Source: Ancistrus triradiatus
Taxonomy: Eukaryota; Chordata; Actinopteri; Siluriformes; Loricariidae
NCBI GenBank assembly: GCA_025084515.1
Contig: JAJAGP010002223.1
Coordinates: forward strand, 62,001-126,000
DNA: 64,000 nt
Reading direction: 5' to 3'
The position numbers and the translations under genes were made by a program. Shown here piece after piece: positions 32,401-43,945 of the stretch. The notes under the pieces were generated by a model. That model was given only the letters and a program-made list of their open reading frames with translations. It was not told the DNA's origin and searched no databases. How positions within the stretch are numbered: the stretch's first letter is position 1; each line of letters opens with the position of its first letter.

Positions 32401-32467
32401 TTTTCTCCAGTAAACTTCAGTTGATTCCAATAACTCCTTGACGAGTAATTTTTTTTGTCAATGAGTG

Positions 32468-33358
32468 TATTTTGCACTCTTACTGGAGAGAAAACTTTGA
32501 CTCTCCAAACCTTAATTCCATCACTACAACTGATTTCTTAAGACATGGTAAAAGTTGAGACTCCAGCTCAGAATGTGAAAAGGCACCTGATTACATAACA
32601 TAACCTAATTTCTTTTTATGGTTTCTTATATTCCTCTGACCAGGTTTGTGCTCTTTCATTCATTACACTGTATATTTAAACAGAGATGCTGGATTGGGTG
32701 TTGAGTGAGTGAATGAGGAGTGGTATTGAATACCGGTGCAGTGTGAAGGTTAAGTGCCAGGTGGTAATGAGCAGGACGAGGCTGGCTGCTTTAGTGTGAT
32801 TCCCACTGCACTGGTATAAAGTGACTGCACTTAAAAGGGTAGCATATGTTCTTACACAGAGCCCTATTCAATAAAGATGAGCTCAGCTTACCCCTGACTT
32901 TAAACATGCTGTGGAGTGTGAAGAGGGGCACAATCACAGATTGCATGGACACTTGACTCTTTACATCTCTGTTATACACACAATCTACTAATGTGAACCA
33001 CACTGATATTACATTGATTTTAACTGTTGTTTGTGTTTATAATGACCATTAAAAACAATTATTATTAATCCAGTCACATTGAAATCTCAATTGAATGCTT
33101 CTGCCTTCAAACATACAAAAAGGCTTACTCTATGTATGTGAATGATACCAAAATAAATAAAACATTGTTTACACAGTTTCAAAGAGCAGTGCTTTCTGGC
33201 TGTAAGTGTTTTCTTGAAAGTGTTGGTGCTGAGATCATGTGATAGACACCAGTGTTTATAAAAATCCTTGCTATAACACAAAAAGTGCATTTTCAAATAT
33301 ATAAGATCCTGAGTTTGGTTATTGAAAAGATGACAGAAAACATTTATTTTAAATATAC
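32468..33358. other. AT-rich non-coding DNA
   Basis: No gene or recognised repeat is seen. The frame at 33087-33371 (-), 94 residues, has no family feature or coding-like composition. Confidence 0.45.
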
Positions 33359-33565
33359 ACTCACCAGCCATCTTAGGGAATGCTCATACCAATATTAAGT
33401 CAGCAGCGTCCAGTGATTAGAAATAGATCCTAGAACTAAAAGATGACCCAACATATACGTAAGGAATTAATTTATCAACAGTTTTACCTGTACGACCAAA
33501 AGCTATACTGACAAAGCAGGTGTACTTAATTATGTGGCCAATAAGTATAAAAACCTGCTAACACT
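33359..33565. mobile_element. Possible small TIR element
   Basis: The edges ACACTCACCAGCCATCTTAG and TATGTGGCCAATAAGTATAA recall a common fish element whose ends read CACTCACCGGCCACTTTATT. The match is partial and no target duplication is evident. Confidence 0.3.
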
Positions 33566-34126
33566 ACCTCATCTAATGCATACACAATATGACAACACAC
33601 ACTATGTTACTATGTCAGTGTTCCAGCTGTGCTGAGAAAAGTCAAGCATTGAATAATATGTGGTCAGTGGCGGGCCTGTGTATGTTGCTTTTTATTGATG
33701 GACATGGTGGAAGGGGACTGACAGAACTGCATATCAAAAGACAGGCTACAATCATTAATTGTATACTAATAAAGCACTCCTACATTGTAGTTGTACATGA
33801 TTAAATGTTATTTGAGTGTTCCATAAACTGGAAACTGTATATATCTATGTGGACAACACCTGAGACTACACTTTCCAGTTCTTACATTTTAACTCAAATT
33901 TTGAGCATAATGTCATTTAAACTCATGTATGTGGGTTAAAATTCACGTAAGAGTTGTATTCTTACTTCCTTTTATTTGTGTCTATTTGTATACAGTTATA
34001 GGGTTGGCATAGAGGTTGGAGGTGGTGGTGATGCTGTGGCAGGCTTTTAAGCTGTGCTGCATATGGAAATAATGAGCCAAGGGTGAATTAGTCAGACATG
34101 GAAGCATACACATACAGGTCCCAGTG
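33566..34126. other. Non-coding stretch
   Basis: No gene seen. Possible intron or intergenic DNA. Confidence 0.4.
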
Positions 34127-34258
34127 CTACATAATGGCAGCCATCATCCTCTGTGAGAACAGCACGGTGTACGCAGCCCCAGTTCCCGTGGCCCATTGCT
34201 GGACTGATAGCATCTCAAGCAGGGTGTGTACTGAATAGAGTGTGTCCATGATGGAAAC
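34127..34258 (-). CDS. Possible exon of a host gene (weak)
   Basis: On the - strand a pyrimidine-rich CTCTCCCATTCTGGCCACC / TTACAG acceptor is followed by 43 open codons starting VSIMDTLYSVHTLLEML and ending in TAG at 34127-34129. It begins in phase 0, which agrees with the phase-0 end of the stronger exon candidate at 36581-36679 about 2.3 kb upstream on the same strand. It could be a terminal exon, or an internal one ending at a GTATGT donor near 34116 if the frame differs. I do not recognise the protein. An open run of this length can arise by chance, so confidence is low. Confidence 0.25.
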   Translation of the reverse strand, partial: VSIMDTLYSVHTLLEMLSVQQWATGTGAAYTVLFSQRMMAAIM

Positions 34259-36303
34259 CTGTAAGGTGGCCAGAATGGGAGAGCTGTTTTAAAGATTGGG
34301 AATGGACACACATTTAGAGACACAATGCACAGGGTCTCCACAGAAACTGCTTTAGAGAGCTATGGTTTGATGCTAAATCACTAGTTTACATTCATTCTCA
34401 TCAATATACCCTGTATGTGCGAATATATTTCTAAATAATATTAGGCTTTAGTACCTCAAGCTTGTTAGAAAAAAACTGGCATTACATTATTGTCCATTTA
34501 ATGTTTTAAGTCATTCATACCATGTTTTTCATCCATTTCCCATACAATATATACCCTTCATATCAAAACATTTCCACTATGTTTACTAACTGGGTATGCA
34601 CAAGCTTCCTGTGCTATAAAGCATAAGCCAAGCACCAGAACCAGACAAGCCAAGCAGCATCCCAAACGCCATATTAAGTATTATGGTATACCAAATAGGA
34701 TAATAGTATGTAAAACCAGTAATTGCACCATGGGTGTCCCTATTTGACATACTATTTAGTATGATAGCATGTGGTTTGGGACACAGTATTCTTGTTTCTT
34801 TATATGTAAGCCAAAGCAGAAGTGCTTGTGAATGTAACTCAAGACAAAGCATATAGACTATAGCATTTCAAATCACATATAAAACATTAGTTGTGTTCAA
34901 ACAAATACAGAGAAATCTGTGGCAGAACTCTTATGCTTTGTATTTTTATTACATAGTTGGATCACAATTTTGTATGTGCCCTAGTGTGCCAGCAGGAAAT
35001 TTAGACTACCTGACACGTGAATGTGCAGGTTCATTTCTCCCAGGGGTGTCCCCTTGGGTCTTGTACATGTTTACTTGTACTTGGGGCCTTAGGAATCATC
35101 CCGATTGTTCCCCATTCATGGTACCCCAGGATCACATCATTTATACAGTCCTGCCATGCTTGCACTCACACAAATACAGAAAGAAAGAGACATTCCTGAT
35201 TAGAACAGATAAACAGAGCAAGAAAAGAAAAAAAGCAGTAGGATTTTATGGGAATAGTTTTGTGTCTCTCCCTAGCTAAATTAAGTTACAATCTCTGATG
35301 TCCTGTTATTTTAGGCATAATGATTTGCATGATATTAAGAGTTGAAACCACTTACATTATAGAAACCCTGATTGGATGACTTAGTGTGACATACTATCAT
35401 TTTTGCATAAGCATGCACAAAACACAATACACATCTTTTATGAAGGACACATGCTGGAAATTCTTTAAAGGAGTGACAGACATGAGTCACACACATGTAT
35501 TTATTTAGCGCTCAGTGGGGTGAGCTAGTTAAAGAAGCAGCTACATTGCCATGAAGTTCCATTGAGAGATGGTTGTAACTTCTAAAACCTGAGGCTCAAG
35601 GGACACTTTAATTAAGTAGTTTATGAGAAGTGACATGTATAAGGTAGATAATATAGCATGAGGTAACCTATTTAATAGCTTGCATGAAAACAGGCTATAT
35701 TCCTCTTGCGCAACAATATTTTTGCGCAACATAATCATGATCATTCCTAAAAAATAAAAATAAAACCATTCGATTTTACATGTACAGGAATGAAAATATT
35801 TCTTCTTTCACCTATTCCCTTTGAGTGGATATGCCATATCATTGAAGACATACATACATATTTTCTGTATTCTCGGGTTTGACAGAGTGTACCAAACCAG
35901 TCATTTATCTCACTAGATGGCGCTGTGTGCTTTGCAGATGTGGAACTCTAGGCACAAAATCACTGCAAATCTGAAGCTCTCCTTGAGGATACAGTACAAT
36001 CATCGGATGGAGGTGTTCAGAAACAGTTAAAACTACTCAGTACAAAGTCATGGGTGGAATACAGAGCAGACATGGGTGGAACAGCAAAATAATGTAAGAA
36101 AAATATTTAGGCTCCAATTCCCATTCATCTTTCTCAGCACCTCAATTAAAGGAGTGTGCGTGGCAACTGTGTTGAGAAGACATTGTCTTTAATTTCTTTC
36201 TAATGGCTTTGGAAGTGTGTGTTTACAAACATATATCAGAACCCTGAGGTTTATAAGGCGCATACTGTGGAGAAAATGACAGACTCCATGGAGCGTTTAT
36301 AGA
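34259..36303. other. Non-coding, intron-like DNA
   Basis: No recognised repeat. Frames at 34586-34852 (-) and 34893-35279 (+) lack family features and flanking splice signals I would defend. If the two exon candidates are one gene, this would be its intron. Confidence 0.4.
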
Positions 36304-36368
<65 letters not shown>

Positions 36369-36377
36369 CACACACAC
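36304..36377. repeat. (CA)n microsatellite
   Basis: A nearly pure CA run with one or two AAC interruptions. Predicted Cys-Val repeat proteins here are artefacts. Confidence 0.97.
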
Positions 36378-36580
36378 TCCCAAACACTCACACATACTCC
36401 CAAACACAAACTTACTTCTCTACATGGTACATCTTCAACAAACACATGTTTAAATGCACTCTTAAGAATCTTTGAAGCGAGCCTTCATCCTTAAATAACA
36501 CGGTTGCCTGGTTAGCTCTGTGCAGACGCCTGCACCGATAGACACAAACAAGGAAATAATCAAAGAGAGCGGAGACTTAC

Positions 36581-36679
36581 TGCCATCAAACACTCCTCCA
36601 CAAACAGCATGTGAGGTCTGATAGTGATCATGATGATCCTCAAGTGCAGGGCAGGGATGCTGATATCAAACTGTGTCTC
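36581..36679 (-). CDS. Candidate internal exon of an unidentified host gene
   Basis: On the - strand, exactly 99 bases are bracketed by an acceptor (TTTTATCACCTCCGCAG, with a pyrimidine-rich approach) and a consensus donor GTAAGT. The 33 codons are open, phase 0 at both ends, and begin ETQFDISIPALHL and end RPHMLFVEECLMA. The composition is that of a folded protein segment with hydrophobic and charged residues alternating, and it is unlike any repeat in the window. It is too short for a start-to-stop frame to reveal it. I cannot name the protein. It lies in the least repeat-rich part of the window, fitting a gene with long introns transcribed leftwards. Confidence 0.5.
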
Positions 36680-36730
36680 CTGCGGAGGTGATAAAACACA
36701 CACTGTTTAAGTAGTAACAGTAGCTATATA

Positions 36731-37492
36731 CACTGATCAGTCATAACATTAAAACCATTAAAACCACTGCCTTGGCTCTCCATTCTATGGCTATTTTATC
36801 AGCTCTACTTACCATATAGGTTGTTTACTTTGTAGCTCTACAATTACAGACTATAGTCCATCTGCTGCTCTGCATACTTTGTTAGGCCCATTTCACCCTG
36901 TTCTTCCATGGTCAGGACCCCTACAGGACCACCACAGAAGAGCTTTATTTGAGTGGTGGATCATTCTCAGCTCTGAAGTGACACTGATGTGGTGGTGGTG
37001 TGTTAGTGTGTGTTGTGCTGCTATGAGTGGATCAGACACAGCAGAGCTACTGGAGTTTTTAGTTAGTGTCATTGCTGGACTCAGAATAATCCACCAACCA
37101 AAAACATCCTGCAAACAGTGTCCTGTAGGCAGCATCCTGTGAATACTGATGAAGGATTAGTGTATGACTAGAATAAACTAGTGTAGCAAAATATTTAGAT
37201 CTTCAAGGTGGAGCATCAAAATAGGTGTGCCTAAAATAGGTTTGGAGTGGACATTAACTAGACACAATGTTTAAAATGTCCATCAGCGCTGCTGTGTCTG
37301 ATTCTTTTGTACCAGCACAAATAATCCACCACTCAAAATACCTGATCTGTGGTGGTCCTGTAGCAGCGTAACAGATGGTCTACAGTCTGTAACTGTAGAA
37401 CTACAAAGTGCTTCTGTATGGTAAGTGAAGCTGATAAATGGACAATGGGTGTAGAAACAAGGACGTGGTTTTAATGTTATGGCTTATCGGTT
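36731..37492. mobile_element. Non-autonomous DNA transposon with inverted ends
   Basis: The left end CACTGATCAGTCATAACATT and the right end, the inverse of AAACCGATAAGCCATAACATT, pair up next to TA. Interior parts are also inversely related (GGTCCTGTAG and CTACAGGACC; GTGGTGGATCATT and AATAATCCACCAC), so the element can fold into a long hairpin. Predicted proteins on both strands (87 and 80 residues) come from this symmetry. Confidence 0.75.
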
Positions 37493-40400
37493 TATAATGT
37501 ATACAGCATGGTTTACCTGAATATAAAAAAAATGAATAGTGGTTTGCAATCCAGAAGAGGGCACAAGCATTTAGCCATACTAACTTCCAGTGGAGAAAAC
37601 ATACTTTTATAGGTTTAGCATATTCAAATAACTGCACCATTTATAAATTTTTATAGCTGTTAGTACTGAAGTACTGTTCAATATTATTACCTATAAAGAA
37701 TTAATAAAGCAAGCAGTATCAACCATAATAATAAAGCAGCCATAATTGTTTAGCTTAAAGAAGTCAGATGAAAACATGTAAATGTAGCCTAAACATAGTT
37801 TAACAAAAAGAAGAATGTGTGTGGTGTATAGAAAAAAATCTCAAAATGTTGAGGACAAAATGCCAGAACGGGAGCTGGGTTGCAGTTTACTGAGGTACAG
37901 CCACCACCACATGGGACTGCATAACAGCCATGACTCAGAGCCTCGCTGTTTACAGTTTTAGTCACTTAAAACCTTAACTTATTGCAACTGTGACTGTTTC
38001 ACAAACATGGTTTTTATTTCTTGCTGGAGCGTCTGAGCCTCGGAATGCCAGTGCTGAAACCACCTCACTATTTATTGTTACTTTAATTGTCCTTGGATTC
38101 AAATAAAACTTTTGTTTGGAATAGTTCAATTAAAGCACCACCACTGTTTGGATTATTTTAATTCAAGCTCTAATTGAATTCACATTCAGAATGCTTCAGA
38201 TTTAAACAAAATACTTGCTTTAAAAATCCCTCCAAGGTCAGCTAGATCTCATCAGCACTGTATAGGTTAAAAACATAGTTGGAGAGGTATTGCTGGATGA
38301 AAGCTTCTGGCAGTAACTAGTTTAGGGAGTGAGCCAGATTTCTTTCATGGTGTCCTATGCCACAGCTTCGTATGCCAATATAACCCTCACACACACAAAA
38401 GAATGCAGTCAGCCTTGAACTGCAACAATGCAAGAAAATATTTCAAGAGCTTTCACTGAGAGTAAAATGATTTAAAGCCATAGCAAGAAATGCTGTTGTA
38501 AGAATAGTCTAAGAGAATCTCTTACTTCTTTATTATTGTGCATGAGGATGAAGCCGTATGTACTATGGTGGTCCATTTGAAAAAGCTGAGGCTGATAATA
38601 ATCACTGTTTTAAACACTTGATATATTAATTCTCTACAAAAAACCCCTCACACAATTACTTGCATTAAGATGGACCTTAATTTTCTTTACACACTGGAGA
38701 AAATAATAAAAAAACAAGACATAGATTGTAGCAAATCCTCATAAATTATAAATTATTGAAAGCTTATATTGTATAACAATAAGTGAAATGAGATATAATT
38801 TTGATAGTTACAACAAGCCCATTGACGAAACAGTCCTGAGGCACTAGAAACAATTGTAGTCAGACAGGTCCTGTAGACAAATGTTCTGTAGACAAAATTA
38901 ATTTGGTCTTGGCTACAAACACAATATCAGCATGTTTCTAACGGTATGTTCCTCAAACGCATCTGGACCAAATTAGGTGTAAAATAAAAAGCTCATTCAG
39001 TTATTATGAGTGTAGATGCAAACTTGGCACAGTTTATTCTCACTCTCCCACTGCCATTTTCAGGTCTAGACATTATATTGCAAAATGGTGCCTATGCAGC
39101 AAATACAAAAGACCCCAGGACCACCAGTGATACAATCCGTTATGGCAGAAAATTTCTACCTGTTTGGAGGAATCACTGGACTGTATATGGGTTACGTCAC
39201 ATAATGAGAAACAAATGCTGGCATTGGAATACATCTCCAGTGTTTCATTATCGAATAACCATGTCAATATGTCTCATTGCACGAAGGAAAATTGTGCCCA
39301 CAACACAGCAGTCTCTGTCAGCCCCAGCATTTCTAAGCCAGGCACCAAGAACATGGACTCCTGCCATCCAGGCACAGGCAAAAGCCGTCTATGTAATGAT
39401 GACTGGGCTGGAGTAGTGAACTGACCTAATATCCTTACCAGTTATGTTTCGTGAGAATGGGAGCCAGAAACCAAAAAGTGGGAGAAAATATGAGATAGGG
39501 GAAAAACGAGTGCCAGAGAGAGAGAAAAAAGGCTAGAGAGAAGGAGAGAAATGAGACAGGAGAGATTGGCAGCACCCACCAGCAGGAATTGAGGTGTTCT
39601 TTTCTTTGCCAAAATGAAGCTGAACAAAGTCCAAACCTCAGCTGAAGGGGATGTGCTGATGAATAGTGGTCTGGCCAGACACTTGTTTCATATCCTCTGA
39701 AACACATGAGAACAGTATTGTATTGTCCAGTTCAGTGTGTTTCAAGAAAACATACTGCACAGCCACAGTACAGATCTAAATGAAACATGTCTATATCAAA
39801 CTAAATCAAATAAAACAGAAACACCCAGTGAGAGAGATATTCATTCCACTAAGTTTAATCACAGTGTGGCTACTATTAAATCTAGCCTATAAAATTGGAC
39901 AACTTAAAATAACCATTAAACGTAACCAAACTTAACACACTATATCTTATTAAAACATACAAACCCTTTTTTAAACTGCAAGTTTCTTTGCAAAGCAATT
40001 TAATTTGGAAACATTTTACAAAAAATATACCCACAGTTCACCTGTTCATCAGCAGTATTTAAGAAGGATTCAATAGTCAAATGGTTATCCGGCACTTACG
40101 TTATATGTTTTCGCTGCAATGACATCCACAAAAACACATAGCATAAATCAAAATCAGCATTTTATAACCAGCTGAAGTTTAGTCCAAGAACTGCTTGTAT
40201 TCAAAAGTGCTTGCAAATTGTGGTTTTTTTAAGTTTCTTATTGTTAAGTTTTGCCTTAACAACAACAATACAAAGTTTCTTCATGGTTTCTTCAGGAAGT
40301 ACAGGAAGCTGTCTAATTAGCAAATATTCCTACTCACACAGCCATGTTTTGTTGATGCTGTGATGTTCTTACTGTGGAATGTTGTGTTCGCTTGGTGCCA

Positions 40401-40960
40401 GACACAATTAATCCAGTTCCACATACCCCTTTTTCAGTGAAAAATTTAAGACTTGGGGAATACTTCTAATGCAACTTGGTTAATGTGTACATTATTCTTT
40501 CTTATTGTTGGTTTCTTTTTTGCTACGCTAGAGGTAAACCCAATTTTTGGTAAGATGTATTAAACATACTATTTGCAAACTCTTAGATGTTAAAATATTT
40601 TCTTTAACAAAGACTCATTTTGTTCATTCATTCAATCATTCACTTTCATGCCCACTTAATCCAATCCAGGGTGACTGGGAACCAGGTACTAACAGACAGC
40701 ACAGAGGGCAAGGCAGGAAAAAACCAGTGTTTCTGCTAGTTAACATTTCCATGCCACGGCAAAGAAAAAAAAGTAAACAATTCATCCAACCAATCATCTA
40801 ATCTTGGTGACTCGCCTGGGAAGCTCTATTTTCACCGCTACCCCTTGCATTCTTTAGAGAATTCAGTTGGTAATTGACATTAATAGGTTACATTATATTA
40901 CATTATATAGGTTACATTAGATTGTCATTTTGTAGACACTCTTATAAAGCTATATATTTA
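37493..40960. other. Long non-coding stretch
   Basis: Mostly unique AT-rich DNA. A good-looking acceptor (CTCACTCTCCCACTGCCATTTTCAG) ends at about 39063 and is followed by short frames (39006-39416, 136 residues) with no recognised family. 40617-40800 loosely matches a common fish repeat beginning CACTTAATCCAATCCAGGGT. 39470-39560 is purine-rich. Confidence 0.4.
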
Positions 40961-41432
40961 GTCTCCGGGCTAGAACCAGCAGACTGAGGGACAGCTCTAT
41001 TCATCAAGCAGTCAGGATTCTCAACTCTCTCCCTGCTCTACCTCTACTGCATCTCTTACCCGCTTAATACACAATCTCAATCACACATCCCACATAACAC
41101 ACAAACTCATTACTGAACTACACTTTCCTTAGCCCACCGCATATGTCACTTCTACCTCAATATCAGGGACGTTATACATACACTGTGTACATTAACTGAA
41201 TATGCCGCATATGTCACTTTACCCCTGATACCAATGTCAGGGACCTCTATTTAAAATAGTTTTATATCTCTATAAATACATAGTATTGTGTTATATAATT
41301 TATATAGTATCGTTATTTTATTTTTTACTTTTGCCATTATTAACTTAGTGTTTATTTAAATGTTTGTTTAATGTTTATTGGTGCACCATGGGTCTGAGAG
41401 TAACGAAAATTCAATCCTCTTTATGTCTTGCA
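40961..41432 (+). mobile_element. LINE 3' end, interrupted by a Tc1-like element
   Basis: The + strand reads LRDSSIHQAVRILNSLPALP near 40985-41045, the closing residues of a fish LINE ORF2, then a 3' region that resumes at 43897 (ATTGCAGTTTTGCCAATAAAG) and ends in a (TTTGAC)n-type tail TTGACTTTGACTTTGAC near 43940. It is a different LINE family from the (TTGAC)n copies elsewhere in the window. Confidence 0.6.
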
Positions 41433-41739
41433 CAGTCGTATGAAAAAGTTTGGGCACCCCTGATAATTTTCATGATTTTTCTTTATAAATCATTGGTTGT
41501 CCAGCTCAGCAATTTCAGGTAAATATATCATATAGCAGATGAACACCGTGATATTTGAGAAGTGAAATTAAGTTATAGGTTTTACAGAAAGTGTGCAGTA
41601 ATTATTCAAACAAAATTAGGCAGGTGTTGCATAAATTTGGGCACCCTTGTCATTGAATACCTTTAGCACTAATTATTGGAACACAAAATTTGTTTTGTAA
41701 GCTCATTGACCCTTGATCTACATACACAAGTGAATCCAA

Positions 41740-42730
41740 CTATGAGAAAGTGTTATGGTGGCCAATTGGAAGTTTTTCTCTCCTCTTTGCATCTTTCTCT
41801 GAAGAGTGGCAACATGGGAGCCTCAAAACAACTCTCAAATGGCCTGAAAACAAAGGTTGTTCAACATCATGGTTCAGGGAAAGGGAAAAAAGCTCTCTCA
41901 GAGATTTCAGCTGTCAGTTTCCACTGTGAGGAACATAGTGAGGCAATGGAAGACCACAGGCACAGTTCTAGTTAAGGAACTCCCGAAGTGGCAAACCAAG
42001 AAAAATCTCAGATAGGCAGAGGCGAAGGATGGTGAGAAACAGTCATAGTCAAGCCACAGACCACCTCCAAAGACCTACAACCTCATCTTGCTGCAGATGG
42101 TGTCACTGTTCATCGTTCAACTATACAGCGCACTTTGCACAAGGAGAGGCTGTATGGGAGAGTAATGCAGAAGAAGCCTTTCTGCAGACACGCCACAAAC
42201 AGAGTCACTTGAGGTGTGCTACAGCACATTTGGACAATAAAGTTTGGAATTATTTTGGAATAAAGTGCTGTTGTACTGATGAAACTAAATTTGAGTTATT
42301 TGGACATAACAAGGAGCGGAAAAAGAACACAGCATCCCAAGACAAACACTTGCTAACCCACAGTAAAATTTCCATCCATGCTGTGGGACTGTATGGCCAG
42401 TGCAGGTACTAGGAATCTTGTTAAAGTTGAGGGTCGCATGGATTCCAGTTAATATCTCCAGATTCTTGAGAACAATGTTCAAGAATCAGATGACAAAGTT
42501 GCACGAGGCCAACGACCCCAAACCCTGCTCAAAATCTACTAAGGCATTCATGCAGAGGAACCAGTACAACGTTCTGGAATGGCCATCTCAGTCCCCAGAC
42601 ATGAATATTACTGAAAATGTGGGCTGTCCATGCTCGGAAACCATCAAACCTGACTGAACTGGAGATGTTTCTAAAGAAGAATGGTCCAAAGCACCTTCAC
42701 CAGAATCCAGACTGGAAGCTGTAGGAAGCG
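41740..42730 (+). pseudogene. Tc1-like transposase, broken
   Basis: Segments on the + strand: a first-helix region with CYGGQLEVFLSSLHLSLKSG near 41750 in a decayed frame, CCCTDETKFELFGHN near 42270-42310 with the first catalytic Asp, and NVLEWPSQSPDMNITENVG near 42570-42625, the conserved SPDLNPIEN-type block. The second Asp region is eroded. Several frameshifts; non-functional. Confidence 0.8.
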
Positions 42731-42924
42731 TTTAGCGGCTATATATTTCCACAAAAGGAGGATCTACTAAATATTGATGTAATTTTTCTGTTGGGGTGCC
42801 CAAATTTATGCACCTGCCTAATTTTGTTTGAATAATTACTGCACACTTTTCTGTAAATCCTAATAAACTTTCATTTCACTTCTCAAATATCACTGTGTTC
42901 ATCTGCTGGCTGATCTGAACAACC

Positions 42925-43827
42925 ATCATCATCATCATCAGATTTATTTATATAGCGCTTTTACAATAGAGCATTGTCTCAAAGCAACTTTACAAGTTTA
43001 GATTATCTCCTAATAACTACGTCCAATCCCAAATTGAGCAAGCCTAGGGCGACAGTGGCAAGGAAAAACTCCCTAGTTGTAGGAAGAAACCTTGGGAGGA
43101 CCAAGACTCAAAAAGGGACCCAACCTCCTTGGGCGGCGTGGTTAATAAATCTAAGAGCAAAACTAAAGTCATGGAGTCAAAGTTCGAATAAAATGTGAAG
43201 TATGCACATCGACATTAAGTGGCCCGGGTATGATGATGATAAATCTAAGAGCGCAACTAAAGTCATGGAGTCAAAGCTCGAATAAAAATGTGAATTATGC
43301 ACATCGACATTAAGTGGCCCGGGTATGATGGGGCTGGAGCTGATGACGGAAGCAGCTGAGTGGAGCTCCAGCAGATGAACATCATGTGTGGGGCTGGAAC
43401 TGCCGGAACACAGCTCGGAGAGAAAACAGCAAATGTAATTAGTTATTGATTAAGAGCACAGTGTTTTTATTAACAATCACTGATGCCATGTCAATCACTG
43501 ATGCCAAGTGTAGCATGAGACTCCGGCAGCATTAGCTATAGCAGCATAGCTATAAAGCTAGAAAAGAGGAGAACTGGTAGGAAACACAGCCAAGAGGGAT
43601 CACATGAGACATTGGCAACCCCATGAGCGGCAGAAGACAGCAACCCAACGTCTCTGATCACCATAAGACTCTTTGACTATGAACCCCCAGCTCTGCCCTT
43701 ATTCTAAGGCAAGGATGATGAGTCAAGATCACGATGACCGAAGCCCAGTTCAGCCAGACCGCCCACTCGACACTCCCGGCTAGCGGACAAGGCAGGCAGG
43801 CCAGACATGACTCCAGACTCCGGCCCC
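42925..43827 (-). mobile_element. CR1/L2-type LINE fragment with an (ATG)n tail (piece E)
   Basis: The 3' UTR of the same LINE as pieces A-G (TTTATTTATATAGCGCTTTT ... ACTCCGGCCCC), flanked by AACAACC on both sides (918-924 and 828-834 within 42918-42924 and 43828-43834). Here the 3' tail is ATC repeats on the + strand instead of the AAGTC repeats of other copies. It carries no coding sequence. Confidence 0.88.
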
Positions 43828-43945
43828 AACAACCAATGATTTATAAACTAAAATCATGAAAATTATCAGGGGTGCCCAAACTTTTTCATACGACTGTACA
43901 TATTGCAGTTTTGCCAATAAAGTTGACTTTGACTTTGACTAAAAT

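Larger units (their letters stand above)
30064..32467 (+). mobile_element. Tc1-like transposon 4, interrupted by another Tc1-like element
   Basis: The left end TAGTCATTGACAAAAAGCA and right end (inverse of CACTCATTGACAAAAAAAAT) form an inverted pair next to TA. The + strand carries transposase remains only to the right of the nested element at 30272-31718. Confidence 0.8.
41433..43896 (+). mobile_element. Tc1-like transposon 6, holding a nested LINE
   Basis: The inverted ends are CAGTCGTATGAAAAAGTTTG and the inverse at CAAACTTTTTCATACGACTG. TA is kept on the right; on the left it reads CA. A LINE fragment is nested at 42925-43827 near the right end, just inside the inverted repeat. Confidence 0.92.

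Noticed and set aside
36251..36445. Cys-Val repeat protein frame
   Set aside because: Translation of the CA microsatellite.
39006..39424. 136- and 86-residue frames after a good acceptor-like site at 39063
   Set aside because: Two different frames are open, neither shows a family feature, and no donor in a matching phase stands out. Kept only as a note.
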